Positions 21,822 through 33,631 of a DNA stretch of 64,000 bases are shown piece after piece. The stretch is taken from the NCBI GenBank assembly GCA_037157565.1, contig JAZHRO010000024.1:210675501-210739500 (forward strand). Direction: 5' to 3'. This DNA comes from Thalassia testudinum. Its lineage: Eukaryota; Streptophyta; Magnoliopsida; Alismatales; Hydrocharitaceae. The notes beneath the pieces are model-generated. The model searched no databases. It saw only the letters and a list, made by a program, of their open reading frames with translations, and was not told where the DNA came from. A program made the translations under genes and the position numbers. The number at the start of each line of letters is the position of its first letter. The stretch's first letter is position 1.

Positions 21822-23373
21822 TACCCCCATGCCTAGCTTTTGCTAGTTCTGAGAAAAAATCCTACTGAATAGAACCAGATCACTAGACAAGGATTTGTCA
21901 TTAGGATGCCTTATTGTGCTACACCTCTAGAGACTAGTTTGAAATACCAACCCTAGGTCTTAAGGTACTCAAGTAACGACCATGATATGGACCTGATTGG
22001 CTTTAGCCTTGTGTCTGTAACAAAGTTTTCTAAGGCCTCAGAGCCTACCCAAGGGTTCATTGACCCCAGCGGTTAAAGCACCCATGCATTCATGTAAAAG
22101 GTCAAGGTTCATCTTGCTAATGCATTTTTCAGAACAGAGAGTTAGATATTTTTGAGATTTTTACCTTTTTGTAAATTTTTTATGACTCCTCTAAATCCAA
22201 CCTTGGATTGGCCCTCAATACGGCTTGTGTCAGATTTCTTGTTCCCATCATCGATCCTCGAAGGGTTCTTGGTAATCGATGCTTCGGGATAACATCGCCC
22301 ATGGCAACCCCCAAAACCCTAGCAATCGACACTTCATGATAGTGCCGGCCAAGGCATCCTGTAGCTAATCCAAGCCCTGACAATCGACATTTTAGGATAA
22401 TGCAGCCCGTGGCTCCTGAACAACACAATGCGCTTACATGCCCTCGATAGGATATTTGAATATTTTAGGAGACAAGTGTCGAGGAGATGATATGTTATAA
22501 TGCATCCTCAAGGGGAATATTTACTCCTCTCATGCAGCGAGAACTCCTCTAATCAACTTTCGAGTTGTTCCTAAGTCAGATTTTCAAGAAACCATTTTTT
22601 TCATAGTAGGGACTTTTTTTAGCATTATTCTTCATTATGAACCAGACTAGGGTGTGAGATGTGGATGCTTAGGTTATCAAGCCCTGCAAACTAAAGGGTC
22701 GACAAAGAGTCCAGATACTCCCTAAGCCTTAGACTTAATACATTAGCTTCTCAACTCCCTCAACCCCTTGAGGAATAGTCCATATCTTAACAAATACTTG
22801 AATTTTTAAGAGCAAATAGGTCCTAGAGGCCTAAAGTCAATATCTCTTACCTATCTCCTAAGGTTTAGTACTTTAGGTCATAATTTATCATTCGATCTAG
22901 TCTGTAACTTAGGTAAACTATTCCATAATCAACTGTTGGGACTAACACAATTTTTTTCTTTGCTCCTTTTTCTCTTTGTATCTCTCTCTTCCTCATCACA
23001 GATTTGCAATTCAGCTTAACAATATTCCTCTCCTTTCATCCATTTTTTTTTTGGTGTGAGAACCCTTCAAAAGAATTGAATTTCTAGTCATTTGCACTTT
23101 TATACCCCCCCATGCTTAAGTTTTGCAATGCCCTCATTGCAAATAAGGTGGATTCGAATTCAGCTTAGTTCATATTTTAGAATAGGTTTATAAGGGTGGG
23201 TGGTTGGGTTGGGATGGTTGTTGTGAATGATTTCAAGCTCTAATATGAATATTGGAGGTGGAGTCAGCTGTTCTAAAGTTTGAACCCTAAAGTGAAATAG
23301 GAATCCAGTTCAAGAAGGATAAGAAAGGTCTTGAGTTTTCAAATGATGGGTTGCCTCTAGTTAGGTGCTAAGC
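21822..23373 (-). other. Non-coding 3' region of the Athila/Tat element with polypurine tract
   Basis: The minus strand reads CATGGGGGTA just before the LTR (21822-21831), the likely polypurine tract; GGGGGG also occurs at 23105-23110. Between the integrase stop and the LTR about 1.5 kb holds no recognisable ORF. In Athila elements an env-like gene may lie here. I cannot see one. Confidence 0.6.
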
Positions 23374-24401
23374 TTACCGCAATAGTTGGGTGCAATACAG
23401 CTCAAGAGGAATGGAGATCAAAAGATTTTGCAGCAAGTTCGTATTGGTAAGCTTAAGGAATGGCTTTAGTCTTTTTCCATTCACTACAAAAGGGTTTAAG
23501 TCTTGACTGAGTTCACTGATTTCAATGGATCCATTTCCAAAGATCCTCCAGACTAGAAAAGGTTCGATCCACTTCAATCTTATCTTGCTCGGGAAAAGCT
23601 TGAGTTAGGCATCAAAGAGAAGCACTTCTTGACCAGGATAAAAAGCCTTTCATGAAATGTGCTTGTCATGAAGAGCCTTAATCCACTCTTTGTAGATACG
23701 TGAGTTCTTGTATGCATCATTGCATAGTTCATCAATCTCTCTCATTGGCAAATGATGGTGGATTTTGGCCTTCCCGAGATCCAAATTGCACTTCTATGCT
23801 ACCCAACAGGCCTTATGCTTCAACTCTAAAGGAAGGTGACATGACTTCCCATACACTAGTCCGAATGGAGAGATACCTAACTAGGTTTTATGGGCGGTCC
23901 TATAAGCCCATAATGCTTCCGGAAGCTGGGTCGACCAATCTTTTCTATCTAGTCGGATGGTGACCTGAAGAATCTTTTTGATCTCCCGGTTTGAGAGCAC
24001 TGCCAGTCCATTGGTTTGAGGGTGATATGGAGTTGAAATTCGATGCAACACCTCGTATTTCATCAACAGGGATTGGAAGTGCACATTCATGAAGTGGGAC
24101 CCACCATCGCTGATGCTGGCTTTAGAGACCCAAAATCTGGAAAAGATGTTCTCCTAAATGAAGTGGAGAATAACTTTACGATCATTCATTCTCATGAGGA
24201 TAGCTTTGATCTATTTTGAGACATAATCAATTGTAAATAAGATGTACTCGATGTCGTTTGTTCCGGGAAAAGGTCCCATAAAATCAAGCCCCTAGATATA
24301 AACGATTTCGCACACAATGATTAGATTTAAGGGCATCATATCGCGTAGGCTCATGTTACCGAGGGTTTGGGAATAGGCACATGACATACAATATGCTTGT
24401 G
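23374..24401 (-). pseudogene. Integrase, core and C-terminal part (Athila/Tat)
   Basis: From 24401 downward the minus strand reads AYCMSCAYSQTLGNMS (second half of the zinc finger), RDMMPLNLIIVCEI, LDFMGPFPGTNDIEYIL (first catalytic Asp), then DGGSHFMN (second Asp) and [24 protein letters not shown] (third catalytic residue, Glu) and [18 protein letters not shown]. 23374-23577 gives the C-terminal KWIEPFLVWRIFGNGSIEI and VNGKRLKPF. The D,D-35-E pattern is visible but stops and frameshifts lie between. It would insert element cDNA into the host genome. Confidence 0.88.
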
Positions 24402-27096
24402 TGATGAGAGCCTCATCATGAGCCATAACTAGCTCATTTTGACCTAATAAAGAGAATAAAAGCTCCTGCATAACCTAGAAGAGGGCTTAATTAAAGGAAT
24501 AAGTGTTCTGAGAAGAAAACATGAAATAAAGGTTAAAACTGCAATTTTACCATTGCAGTACATAAACGGAATTTCTGAGAGACAGAGCATAGGTCAAATG
24601 GTCTAAATGAGATAAAAAGTGGGTTGAATCAATCGGAAATGGGTTCATGTGCAGTCCAGGAATTAAATAACATTTGGTAACCCTAAAACAGACCCGCTTA
24701 ATTCAACAAGGTTTCGACCAGGATAAAAATCAAGTAAACCCTCTAAAATTCATGGAAAAATATCCTCTAGGGTTTAGAACATTCAAATTGGCCTTTGGAA
24801 CCTAGTTTGACCTAGAATAGGGTCGTAGCTCATCAATTGACCTAATTTGAGTTTTTATGCAAAATGTCCAGTCAAACGTGGTCAAACCTAAAATCCAACT
24901 TCACCATTGGATTCCTTAGGTCCAAATTAGGTTTGTACCAAAATTTAGACCTAAGGGGAGGTCATCTTGACCTACTTTGAATTTAGTACACCCAATCACA
25001 TTTTGGTCCCTATCTTTTGGAAACCATCACAACAACCCCCCTATCTTTCTCGCCAATCTTACCATCGAGTCCTTCCGCCATTATTGGGGCAGAATCCTTC
25101 TCCGGCGAGGTTGACAGGGGGGATACGGTCAGATCCCTCAGAGATCTCCTCCCAGAATTGGAAGGGAGATTCTCTGAGCAATCCCCTTACATCTGAGCCC
25201 GATCATGATCCCAGATTTGCACCCAAGCTCTCGTGCGAACGCACGAGAGATTTGGGTATCTAGCCACCTTCCATCTCCGGTGAGACGTCGGTGACAGAAG
25301 GTGTGCCCTCCACGCACCAGACGCACGGCCAGCACCTATAAATTAAGCCCTAACTCCGGCCGCACCTCCTTAGCTTGACTTGGCCGGGATTCCACCTCAA
25401 ATTCATCTCCTTCTCCGGCCAAGGTGTCCAGCGAGCTCCGGCGAGCCCCCCTCCCCTTCCTCTTCGCTCTGCCACAAAACGAGTGGCAGAGCAGTCTTCC
25501 TCATCCTCCTCCGCGTCGTGCAACACCCGCGTGAGCTGCCCTAGGCCAGTCGTCGCCGCCGTCTTCCCCCACTGGGCGTCTTCTTCTCCGGCGACAGCAG
25601 GTACTGCCGTCCGCCACCTCGTCCCCTTCGTCCCTTTAATTAGGTTAAAACTCTTCTTCTCTATCCCCTCTTTCATTCCCCTCATTTTATTTCATCAAAA
25701 ACCCCTCGACTGCTGCTGTTCACCATCACCTTCCTCATCTCCGACCACCCTCCGGCGAGTTGCTCCCATCGCTCCGCAGCCCCACACGCCTCGCCGACCA
25801 TCACATAACCTCCGCCTCGCCTCACTGAGTAACGTCCACCCATCCACCGTCCCTCTACGCCTCCACAACAGTCCCCCGAACTCACCCATCCATCCGGCCA
25901 CAGGGCGACCTAGGCACGCACGCCTAGGCCACCCCGCGGCCTGCCACATAGCTCATCACCTTCGTCGTGACACGGCGAAGGTCTCCCGGTGATCTGATTA
26001 AGCCACGAGGCTCTTTTCGTGTCTGATAGGTTCCATGCCCCGGCCGCCATTGACAGCAACTTGGAGAAGCTCCACACTTGCTCCAGGCTTCAGGATTGCA
26101 AGATTCCAGGAGCAGCTGACTTGGGCAGGCCTTGCGAATCCAAGGGGTCCAGCGAGCGACGTAACAGAGTCCGCAGTAGTGGAAATTGCAGGAAGGATTT
26201 CTGCGGGCGCCCGCAAGAGAAGGCCGGGAGTTTTAGTCCCACACCGGTAACTTACAAAGCGCTACCATGGTTTATATCATTTTTGTGATATCGGTTGAGC
26301 GCCTTCGAACGACTTGGGGTGAGGTCCCTCACCTTTCTCACGCCGCCTCGTTCGAGAGTTCACCACGCGGATCTGGCGTGACCCGACCCGACCCTATCCT
26401 GAGCACACCTCGCGCACCACCCTCACGCCGGTGCGCCTGGTCACGGGCGCGCAATCTGACCCGTTTATCCGGCTGTGGGAGAGCATCCTGAGCGTGGTTT
26501 ACAGAGAGAGAGAGACGCGCGGGTGTGGGTAGAGGGTTAGGTTTTGCATTGCTGTGGTTGTGCAGGGAAGGAAGGAATGAAGCCATTGAAAAGAGAAGGA
26601 AGAGGCGAAGGAAAAAGAGAAGAAAAGAAATAGAAGACAAGCAGAAGAAGAAGTGGAACTGAAGCAGAGCCAAGGAAGAAGAAGACCTGTAGAGAGAGAT
26701 ACTGCAGGAGAAGAAAGAAACAAGGCAGAAGAAAATAAGAAGAAAAGAAAGGCACTGCAGAGAAAGAGGAAGAAAGGAAGAAAATCAGAAGAAGAAGAAT
26801 CAAAGAAGGGAAAACACACTTTGAAGACGTCTGATCATGGGATCAGACATCCAATTCTTTCTTTTTTGCCTCAATTATTCTTCAAACTTATGCATTTACA
26901 TTTAAATTATAGTTTTGAGTAATTAAAGTGTTCAATTCCATTCTTGAGATTAGTAGTAAATTCCAATTGCTCCCTGTGTTCGACCTCGGATACTTCGGTT
27001 TTTGAGTAATAAAACTTTTATTTGTTGACGACGCTTGATCACCTATACTACGACGTAATTAACTGTTAAAACACTATCGAGTTAGTCGCGTCAACA
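24402..27096 (+). mobile_element. Solo LTR of an Athila/Tat-type element inserted in the integrase
   Basis: This 2695-bp unit starts TGATGAGAGC and ends CGCGTCAACA. It is flanked by TTGTG at 24397-24401 and 27097-27101. Joining the flanks in thought restores the integrase zinc finger. A plus TATA box is at 25337-25344. The 3' part holds the CCTGTGTTCGACCTCGGATAC block (26972 onward) typical of this LTR class. The middle (25350-26520) is unusually GC-rich. GACGTCTGATCATGGGATCAGACATCC occurs near 26826-26852 in shortened palindromic form. Open frames in the GC-rich part overlap on both strands and look like composition effects. Confidence 0.9.
25337..25344 (+). promoter_or_regulatory. LTR TATA box
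   Basis: TATAAATT upstream of the GC-rich segment of the solo LTR. Confidence 0.5.
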
Positions 27097-27277
27097 TTGT
27101 GTCTTTAAACAGTGTGGGCCAAAAGAATCCACACCGGTGGATCTTTGTTGTGGTTTTACACTTAGAGAAATGGCCATCGTAGGCCTGGTTGTAATAGAAG
27201 GATATAACATCATTGACCTCATCTTCAGAAATGCATCTTCTAATTACTTGGATCTTCCCAGAAATAGTACTTGGCAT
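27097..27277 (-). pseudogene. Integrase zinc-finger start (Athila/Tat)
   Basis: The minus strand reads IQVIRRCISEDEVNDVISFYYN, then DGHFSKCKTTTKIHRCGFFWPTLFKD, the usual H2C2 integrase N-terminus with GHF and FWPTLFKD. It stops at the solo-LTR insertion; the second half of the finger continues at 24396 downward. Confidence 0.88.
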
Positions 27278-27473
27278 CGGATGTCAACTTGTCCCATTTG
27301 GTCTTGGCCCAATCAAATGGGACTTTCCCAATGACCAAGTATTTCACAATATCAGTGAACTAGGGAAGTCCATTAACGACCAAAAGATGTTCATTCGGAA
27401 AATGCTCGATAATAGGTCTGGATGGGTCGATGATTGAAGAAGGAAGGCAGGATAAATAATTTGCAACTACATT

Positions 27474-27794
27474 CTATTTTCCTACCTTATCACATATCTC
27501 GAGGTAAAATTCTTGTAAGAGCAAAATCCATCTAATTAACCTCGATTTAGCATCCTTCTTCGCAAGTAATTGCCTGACAGCAATGTGATCGGAGTACATA
27601 ATGACATGGGATCCAAAGAGGTATGATTTGAATTTCTCCAGACCAAATACTACGGCCAGTAGCTCTTTCTTCGTAATTGTATAATTATGCTGAGCCTCGT
27701 CTAGTGTCTTGCTGGCGTAATATATTACCATTGGTTTCCCATTAATCTTTTGCCCAAGTACCGCTCCTATCACGTAGTCAGACGCATCACACAT
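27474..27794 (-). CDS. RNase H domain (Athila/Tat)
   Basis: A 106-residue open segment. [14 protein letters not shown] holds the first catalytic Asp, followed by [36 protein letters not shown] (Glu of the second motif) and [13 protein letters not shown] (third Asp). It ends [16 protein letters not shown]. This is the typical Gypsy RNase H between RT and integrase and would remove RNA from the RNA-DNA hybrid. It is one of the better preserved parts. Confidence 0.9.
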   Translation of the reverse strand: MCDASDYVIGAVLGQKINGKPMVIYYASKTLDEAQHNYTITKKELLAVVFGLEKFKSYLFGSHVIMYSDHIAVRQLLAKKDAKSRLIRWILLLQEFYLEICDKVGK

Positions 27795-28748
27795 GATCTC
27801 GTATGATTAAGATCAGTCAGGAGATTGTAGGATGGGAGCTTGGGTTACTCGGTCTTGTAGGATTTCAAATGCGTGAACACACTCACTTGTCATGTCAAAG
27901 GGTGTATTCTTTGAGAGAGGATTAGTCAAGGGGAGTGCAACCTTAGAGAAGTCAAATATAAAACGTCGATAAAAATTGATGTGCCCCAGAAAAGATCGAA
28001 TATCTTTGACAGAGGAAGGCAAAGAAAGTTTAGAAATCAGATTTACCTTTGCTTGGTCAACTTGGATACTCTTCTCAGATACATGGTATCCAAGTATAAT
28101 GCCTTCGGGAGCTATGAATTGGCTCCTTTCCTAGGAGAGAACTAAGTTCACCTTAATGCATCGCCAGAGTATTTGAACTAAGTGTAGAAGGCAATCATCA
28201 AATGTTTGACCAAACACCGAGAAGTTGTCCATGAAGACTTCAAGGTACTTACCTACCATATCAGAAAATATGGCTAGCATGCACCGCTGAAAAGTGGTAG
28301 GTGCATTGCATAGCCCAAATGGCATCATATGGAATGCATAAGTCTTATAGGGGTAGGTAAAGGTGGTCTTCTCCTGATCTTCAGGATGAATTTCCACTTA
28401 GTTATATCCGAAGTAGCCATCCAAAAAGTAGAAAAATTGATTCCCCGCCAACTTCTCAAGGATCTGGTCAATAAATGGGAGAGGGAAATGGTCTTTCTTC
28501 ATAGAGGTATTCAGCTTTCGATAGTCTATACAGACTCTCCATGAGTTTTCAATCTAAGTTAGGATGGCTTCTCTAGATTTAGTAGTGATAAGGGTGAGTC
28601 CCACCTTCTTAGGTAGAACCTGAATAAGACTCACCCAGCGGCTATCAGAGATGGGGTAGATAATACCTGCATCGTGCCACTTGATAATCTCCTTTTTCAC
28701 AAACTCTTGGAGATTCGGGTTAAGTTTTCTCTACATCTCACAAGACGG
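27795..28748 (-). pseudogene. Reverse transcriptase (Athila/Tat)
   Basis: The minus strand gives, in order, DAGIIYPISDSRWVSL-type sequence, RVCIDYRKLNTSMKKDHFPL, FPLPFIDQILEKLAG, FYFLDGYFGYN, the block TYAFHMMPFGLCNAPTTFQRCM (28290-28340), EVFMDNFSVFG, and the thumb DIRSFLGHINFYRRFI (27960-28000). The active-site motif that is usually F-M-D-D is FMDN here, so one catalytic Asp is lost. There are several in-frame stops. Its order between protease and RNase H is canonical. Confidence 0.9.
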
Positions 28749-29640
28749 TCATGAGCCTTCGTCGTCATAAATTAAACGAGAACAATATGAGGGACTTATT
28801 CCAGTCAAATCATCTAGAGTCCAACCAATGGCTCTACGATGTTGTGGGATAACAGAAATCAGTTTTGTTTCTTGATCAAGAGTGAGTTGAGAACTAATCA
28901 TCACTGGAAACGTCTGATTTGAACCCAAAAATACATACTTCAGATGGTCCGAGAGTGGTTTCAACTCTAGAATTGGGTTGTTAGCAGCGGGTGGAGGTTC
29001 AAGGTTTGGCTCAGCAGGAAGGGTGGGAGATAGGGATGGGTCTAGATCAAATTCAGGCTCCCTAGTCTGTGGGTCAAGATTTTCTTGTGATTGAGGCCCT
29101 CGAAAAATTGGGTTCACCTCAGAAATTGAGTCCTCAACCAAAGAACCTATATCACATACTTCCTCAATTTCCCACAGTTTATTCCCTTTTGGCCCTTAAA
29201 AATATTAATCGTTAAAGTTTTATCCCTGAATTTGAGTTCTATCTGGTCCTCTTTTCAGTTAATATTCGCCCTAGTAGTTGCTAGGAACGACCTCCCCAAG
29301 ATGATAGGTGTGTCCTAAAGATTCTCAGAAGTATCCATATCCAAAACAATGAAATCCATCGAGAAATAAAAATTTTGCACCCTAACCAGCACATCCTCAG
29401 GAATTCCTCTTGGTGACTTAATCAATCTATCAACCAATTGTAGTGTCACCTAAGTCGGTTTAAGCTAAGTTTCCTCAAAGTGGTCTAGTAGGGAGGTGGA
29501 AATCAAGTTTATGGACACTCCTAAATCCAACAAAGCTTGATCAAACTCTAAGATTCCTATCTTCCAGGAGATGTAACGAGTGCCAGGATCCTTCACTTTT
29601 TGTAGAAGTTTACTCAAAATTATAGAGCTAGCTTGCTCTG
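28749..29640 (-). pseudogene. Protease and protease-RT linker (Athila/Tat)
   Basis: At 29480-29540 the minus strand reads ALLDLGVSINLISTSLL, with the D-L-G form of the retropepsin active site, and about 90 residues later DTPIILGRSFLATTRANI, the flap-end ILGRxFLAT motif. The linker 28749-29141 has a Pro/Glu-rich part, then PLSDHLKYVFLGSNQTFPVMIS and RAIGWTLDDLTGISPSYC, the stretch preceding RT in Athila/Tat elements. Stops occur in both. The protease would process the polyprotein. Confidence 0.82.
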
Positions 29641-30790
29641 ACAATACAATCGGACTCCAGTCTTTATTTCACCGCTTATGCTTTGGTGCACACAAATCCT
29701 TCAGAAATCACGTGTAAGCTAGTATGTGGCGAATCACATCCATCAAGAGAATGCTTATCTGGACTTGCTCAAGGAGCTTGACCAAGTCCCCCTCAGGTGC
29801 CACAGGTTTGGATTTCCTATTTATTTTGGTCAAGGCCTCGGGAAATGGAACATTTCTAGGCTTCTCCAGGATTAGTTTGGGCTCTGAATTTGGAGTGGGT
29901 TTGTCCTTGATATCCATCCTGGACTTCGGTTTTGAATTACTTGGGCTAGCTTGGATCGGGTAATGTGGGTCTTGAGTAGTTTTGCTACTACGAGTGGTGA
30001 TGGAATTTAGCCCTTCCTGGTTCGGATTTGGAGTTGGCAAGATAGGAGGTTGCTACTAATATCATGTATATGAAGTAGAAGCCTCTAACCCATTAGGTGG
30101 AGGTGCAGAAGGGGCCTTATAAATATAATGTGCTTGGCCCTGGTTCGGGTTCACAGTGTGCCTCTGGTTTGTCACATTGTTTGGGTTCGGCAGAGGTTGG
30201 GAAGGAGGTGCACCAAGCTGGCAAGTCTCAGCCATTTGTGTGTTGACTACGAACCTTTGTAATCTTTGCATTATTTTGCCTCTGCATGGTAGCATTGGCC
30301 TTCTATATATCAGCCAGGGTCTGCAGAATCAGGCTCATTTGATCTTCCTTGTTAGGCCTGGTTTGAAAATTTGGGTTGGGCCTAGGATGAGCAGGTTGAT
30401 ATTAGCGCGGATTTTGTGGTCGAGGTTGGATTGAGGTCTGGAGTTTTGAGTATTCCCTGACCAGGAGAAATTAGGATAATTACGCCATCCAGGGTTGTAA
30501 GAGTTAGAGTAGGGATCATTCTGGATGGCGTAGGCTCCTCACATGGTTGAGTAGCTCTGGAGTAATTAGGATATGGGAGTTCAGAGATGCCCCAACTGGA
30601 GTAAGAAGGTTCAGAGTTTCCTCCAAAACCTGGTTCAGAGATGGACAGATAGGATTCCATCCCAAGATAAGAATAGTGGTGTGAACATTATGCACGGCCT
30701 CCCTCCCTTTGGGCGGATGTGCATATGTGCTTTGTTGAGAACAAGTGGCCCTTTGGAGTTGGCGGGTCAAATCGTCCAACTTCTTCTTGA
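29641..30790 (-). pseudogene. gag remnant (Athila/Tat), 5' end deleted
   Basis: Open minus segments at 29708-30040, 30062-30295, 30382-30660 and 30516-30779 are rich in Pro, Asn and Ser, with GLNSITTRSSKTTQDPHYP and FPEALTKINRKSKP, a stretch usual between gag and protease in Athila elements. DDLTRQLQRATCSQQ near 30720-30779 is part of the C-terminal half of gag. No CCHC knuckle is seen. At about 30790 the sequence passes directly into LTR DNA, so the capsid part, leader and primer-binding site are lost. Confidence 0.75.
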
Positions 30791-31452
30791 TGACTGAGGG
30801 GTTAGGAAGCTTTGTATGAAGTCGGAGAACGTGCTGATGATGTTAATTTGGTGCGAGAATGTCAGAGGAGTGCCAATGTCAGGGAGGATGAGCGGCGAGG
30901 GTGGTGTTTGGTAGGGCAATTTGGTGGGCAGTGACCTAATCTCTTGAGGGATTTTGTTCACTGTGTTGTGGTGGAGCTTTTGGAGTGGTCGTCTGCAAGT
31001 GAGGTGTCTCGGAGAGAGGTAGGTGACATTGCCGGAGCTACATCGGAGCGTGGTCGGTGTTAGAAAAGAAGATGGGGGGAGGGAATGTTGTGGAGGTAGA
31101 AACCTACAACTAAAGAGCCTAATCTACTCTATAAGAAGTGGGGAGAAGGGGAGGATACCTAGGAGGAGGTGAGGGCGCCGGAGTGTCGTTGGTGTTGGCC
31201 GATCGGAGTTGGGGAAAATGAGAACTCTGGCGATTTCGTTTGGAGTGACGAAGGAGTAAGAGGGGCTAGCTCTGTGGCAGCAGCTTGGTGAAGATGAGGG
31301 GAGGCAGTTTGCAACTTCGATTGGTGGTGAGGTGCGACGACGAAGGAGATCTAGTGAAGCTCCAAGGTGCTCTAATGGTACATGAAGAAGAACAGGAAGA
31401 GGAATTTCATGTCCAAAAATCGCACGAAGAAACTCGTAGGAGCACAATCTTT

Positions 31453-31459
31453 CTTTATA
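31453..31459 (-). promoter_or_regulatory. LTR TATA box
   Basis: TATAAAG on the minus strand, conserved with 20931-20937 in the partner LTR. Confidence 0.5.
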
Positions 31460-32192
31460 GATGCTCAGTCGTAAGTATTAGGGCGATATCATGGTCCAAT
31501 CAAGGTCGGAAATCATGTGGTCTAGTGACGATTTTGGCTACTTCTTACAGCCTCCAAAGATGAAAGCACTAACCGGAAATGGCTCGATTTGGAAGAGCTA
31601 GGAAAGGTGAATCGATCTACCAAGTTTGGTAGGGTTTCGACGTGTAGATCAAAAAAAATCTTCGCCTGAAGTCATGGCTGTAGATAGCTTCTTGTCGGTT
31701 GGAGGTTGAAGATGATGGTGACATCATCATGATGTCACCAAGGGACGTAAATGCAAAGTCCATGAAGATGAGGTCAAATAGGTCTCAAGTTTTTAGGGTA
31801 ACCTAATTTGGACCCAAGGAATCTAATGGTGACTACAATTTTGGGTTTTGATGAAGTTTGCTTGGTCAATTTACAATTTAACCTAAAATGTAATGAATAT
31901 CCGCCTAGGTCTCTATTTTAGGTCAAAATAGGTTCCTTTTGTCAAATTGATTGTTATAAACCTTATAGAATATTTTTTCAATGATTTTTAGAATGTTTAG
32001 ATTACATTTATTTCCACCATAATCCTTTTAATTGAAGTGAGGTTGTAATTAGGGTTTCTATTAAAAAATTAACCTTTAGTTCTCACAAAACCCTGAATCA
32101 ATGAGTTCAAGCCTACTTCTTGGGACTTTAAGTTCATTTGACCTTTCATTAGGTAGATGCTCGCAACTTAGTTAATATGAATTTGTGAGTTA

Positions 32193-33473
32193 TGTTGGAA
32201 CCTTGTTCCACATCTTATTTTGGTGTTAACAAAATTATTATGGATTAATGTTTGCAATTGAGTTCTTTCAGATTTAGGTGAAGATCAAGGCAAACAGGAA
32301 ATGATGGAGGCTTGATGAAAAGGAGAAGATGATGATAAGGAGGCAAGATGATAAGGAAGAATCAAGGAGGAGAAGATCATCTTCGACCTTTAGTGTTTCT
32401 AGTTTAGATTTTTTTATTTATAGATTGTATATGCCTCTTAACAAAGGAATATAACTTAGATCGTAAAAATAATTAGAGATAAATTAGGATTAATATTGAG
32501 ATTATTTTCCAAAGAACATAATTGATTAAATCAATTAAAAAAGGTACTTGTTAACCCACAAGTACCGGTACTAAAGTTTAGTACTGGTACATGTGAGTTA
32601 CAGGTTTGGGTTTTCTAAATAAACAAACTTGTACCCTGCAAGTACCGGTACTCATGATCAGTATCGGTACTGGAGGTAACGAGAATCGGTACTAATGATC
32701 AGTACCGGTACAAGTGGGTTACAGATTTGTGTTAAGAGTTTGAAACCAAAATCTGGAAGCAACAAGTACCGGTACCCATACTTTAGTATCGGTACTAGGT
32801 AGCCATTAGCTCAAAACTGGACGGCTAGAAAATTAATTTTGGCTATATGAACGTTGGGATTTAAACCCCAACGTCTAGTAGATGAATCCTTAAGGTCCTA
32901 AACTCTATAAATAAATCCTTGGACCCTTAGTTTGCATATGAGAAATAGAGAAGAAAAATTCTAGAGCTATATTTCATATTCTCACAATATTTTGAAGAAG
33001 AAGGAATAGTTTGCTGCTATCAATCTCTCTACGATTTTGCAAGCACATCAACGTGATTTCTTTACACTTTGTCAAGGCAGTCACTTTCATTCTAGGCTCT
33101 CAAATTGGTAACATTATATTTACATTTGTTGAGAGGCTTAGGTTCTAGTTGTAAGATTTATTTTTCTACACCTGTATTTCATTTGTTCTTGAGCATTTGC
33201 TCGTTGGGTTGTAACAAACTCATTTTTGTACTTGGGTTGAGGTAACCTGTTAATTACCTCAGTTAGTAAATTGATTTCCTCGGGGTTGAGGGAATCGGGT
33301 TAAAAATCATAAGCTGGGAGGCTTAGGTAGTGAAGTACCCAAGGGAGGGGAACCACTATACATATTGTGCCTATTTCTGTGGTTTGATTGATTGTGAAAA
33401 TTTTCTTGTTATTACTGATTTTGTGTTTGAGTTTTTGTGTGCATAGCCATATATCCTATCTTTAGATCCTACA
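32193..33473 (+). mobile_element. Solo LTR of a Sirevirus-like Copia element with AGTACCGGTACT palindromes
   Basis: This 1281-bp LTR starts TGTTGGAACC and ends TAGATCCTACA. It is flanked by AGTTA at 32188-32192 and 33474-33478, and the partner LTR at 21690 shows the empty site (TGAGTTATTTGTT). The start holds TTTGGTGTTAACAAAATTAT. U3 (32550-32805) carries about seven AGTACCGGTACT-like palindromes. A TATA box is at 32906-32913. The 3' part has GGGAGGCTTAGGTAGTGA, the block shared with LTRs 552-1527 and, in reverse, 6587-8275. Confidence 0.93.
32906..32913 (+). promoter_or_regulatory. LTR TATA box
   Basis: TATAAATA about 100 bases downstream of the last AGTACCGGTACT unit in the solo LTR. Confidence 0.6.
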
Positions 33474-33631
33474 AGTTATTCATTAAAACAACAAATTTAA
33501 CTTAATTTTCCCTTTTCTTGTCAAATTCAAGGCAGACTTGAATTATTCCCTTTTTATGATCAGTAAAGAGCATTTATCCTTGGAATTTGGCTAAATTAGG
33601 CCAATTATGGAAGATGATGGTGTTACTATCA

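Larger units (their letters stand above)
19495..33631 (-). mobile_element. Athila/Tat-type Gypsy retrotransposon, minus orientation
   Basis: On the minus strand the order is 5' LTR (truncated, 30791-33631), gag (29708-30790), protease, RT, RNase H, integrase (27813 region to 23374), a 1.5-kb non-coding 3' region, a polypurine tract (21822-21832) and the 3' LTR (19495-21821). RT and integrase motifs match the Athila/Tat branch. Two solo LTRs of other families are nested in it, at 24402-27096 with TTGTG and at 32193-33473 with AGTTA duplications. Without them it is about 10.1 kb. All ORFs carry stops. Confidence 0.85.
30791..33631 (-). repeat. Truncated 5' LTR of the Athila/Tat element
   Basis: 30792-32192 and 33479-33631 align with the 3' LTR from 20268 to 21821. 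The high end ...TTACTATCA at 33631 matches the 3' LTR end. The inner part corresponding to 19495-20267 is missing. A minus TATA box lies at 31453-31459. A hand comparison of 21170-21410 with 31690-31930 shows roughly nine identical positions in ten. The AGTTA-flanked solo LTR interrupts it. Confidence 0.85.

Noticed and set aside
25375..25992. A 205-residue plus-strand frame just downstream of a TATA box
   Set aside because: It starts with TTG rather than ATG, lies inside a solo LTR defined by TTGTG duplications, and has overlapping frames on the opposite strand. No domain is recognisable.
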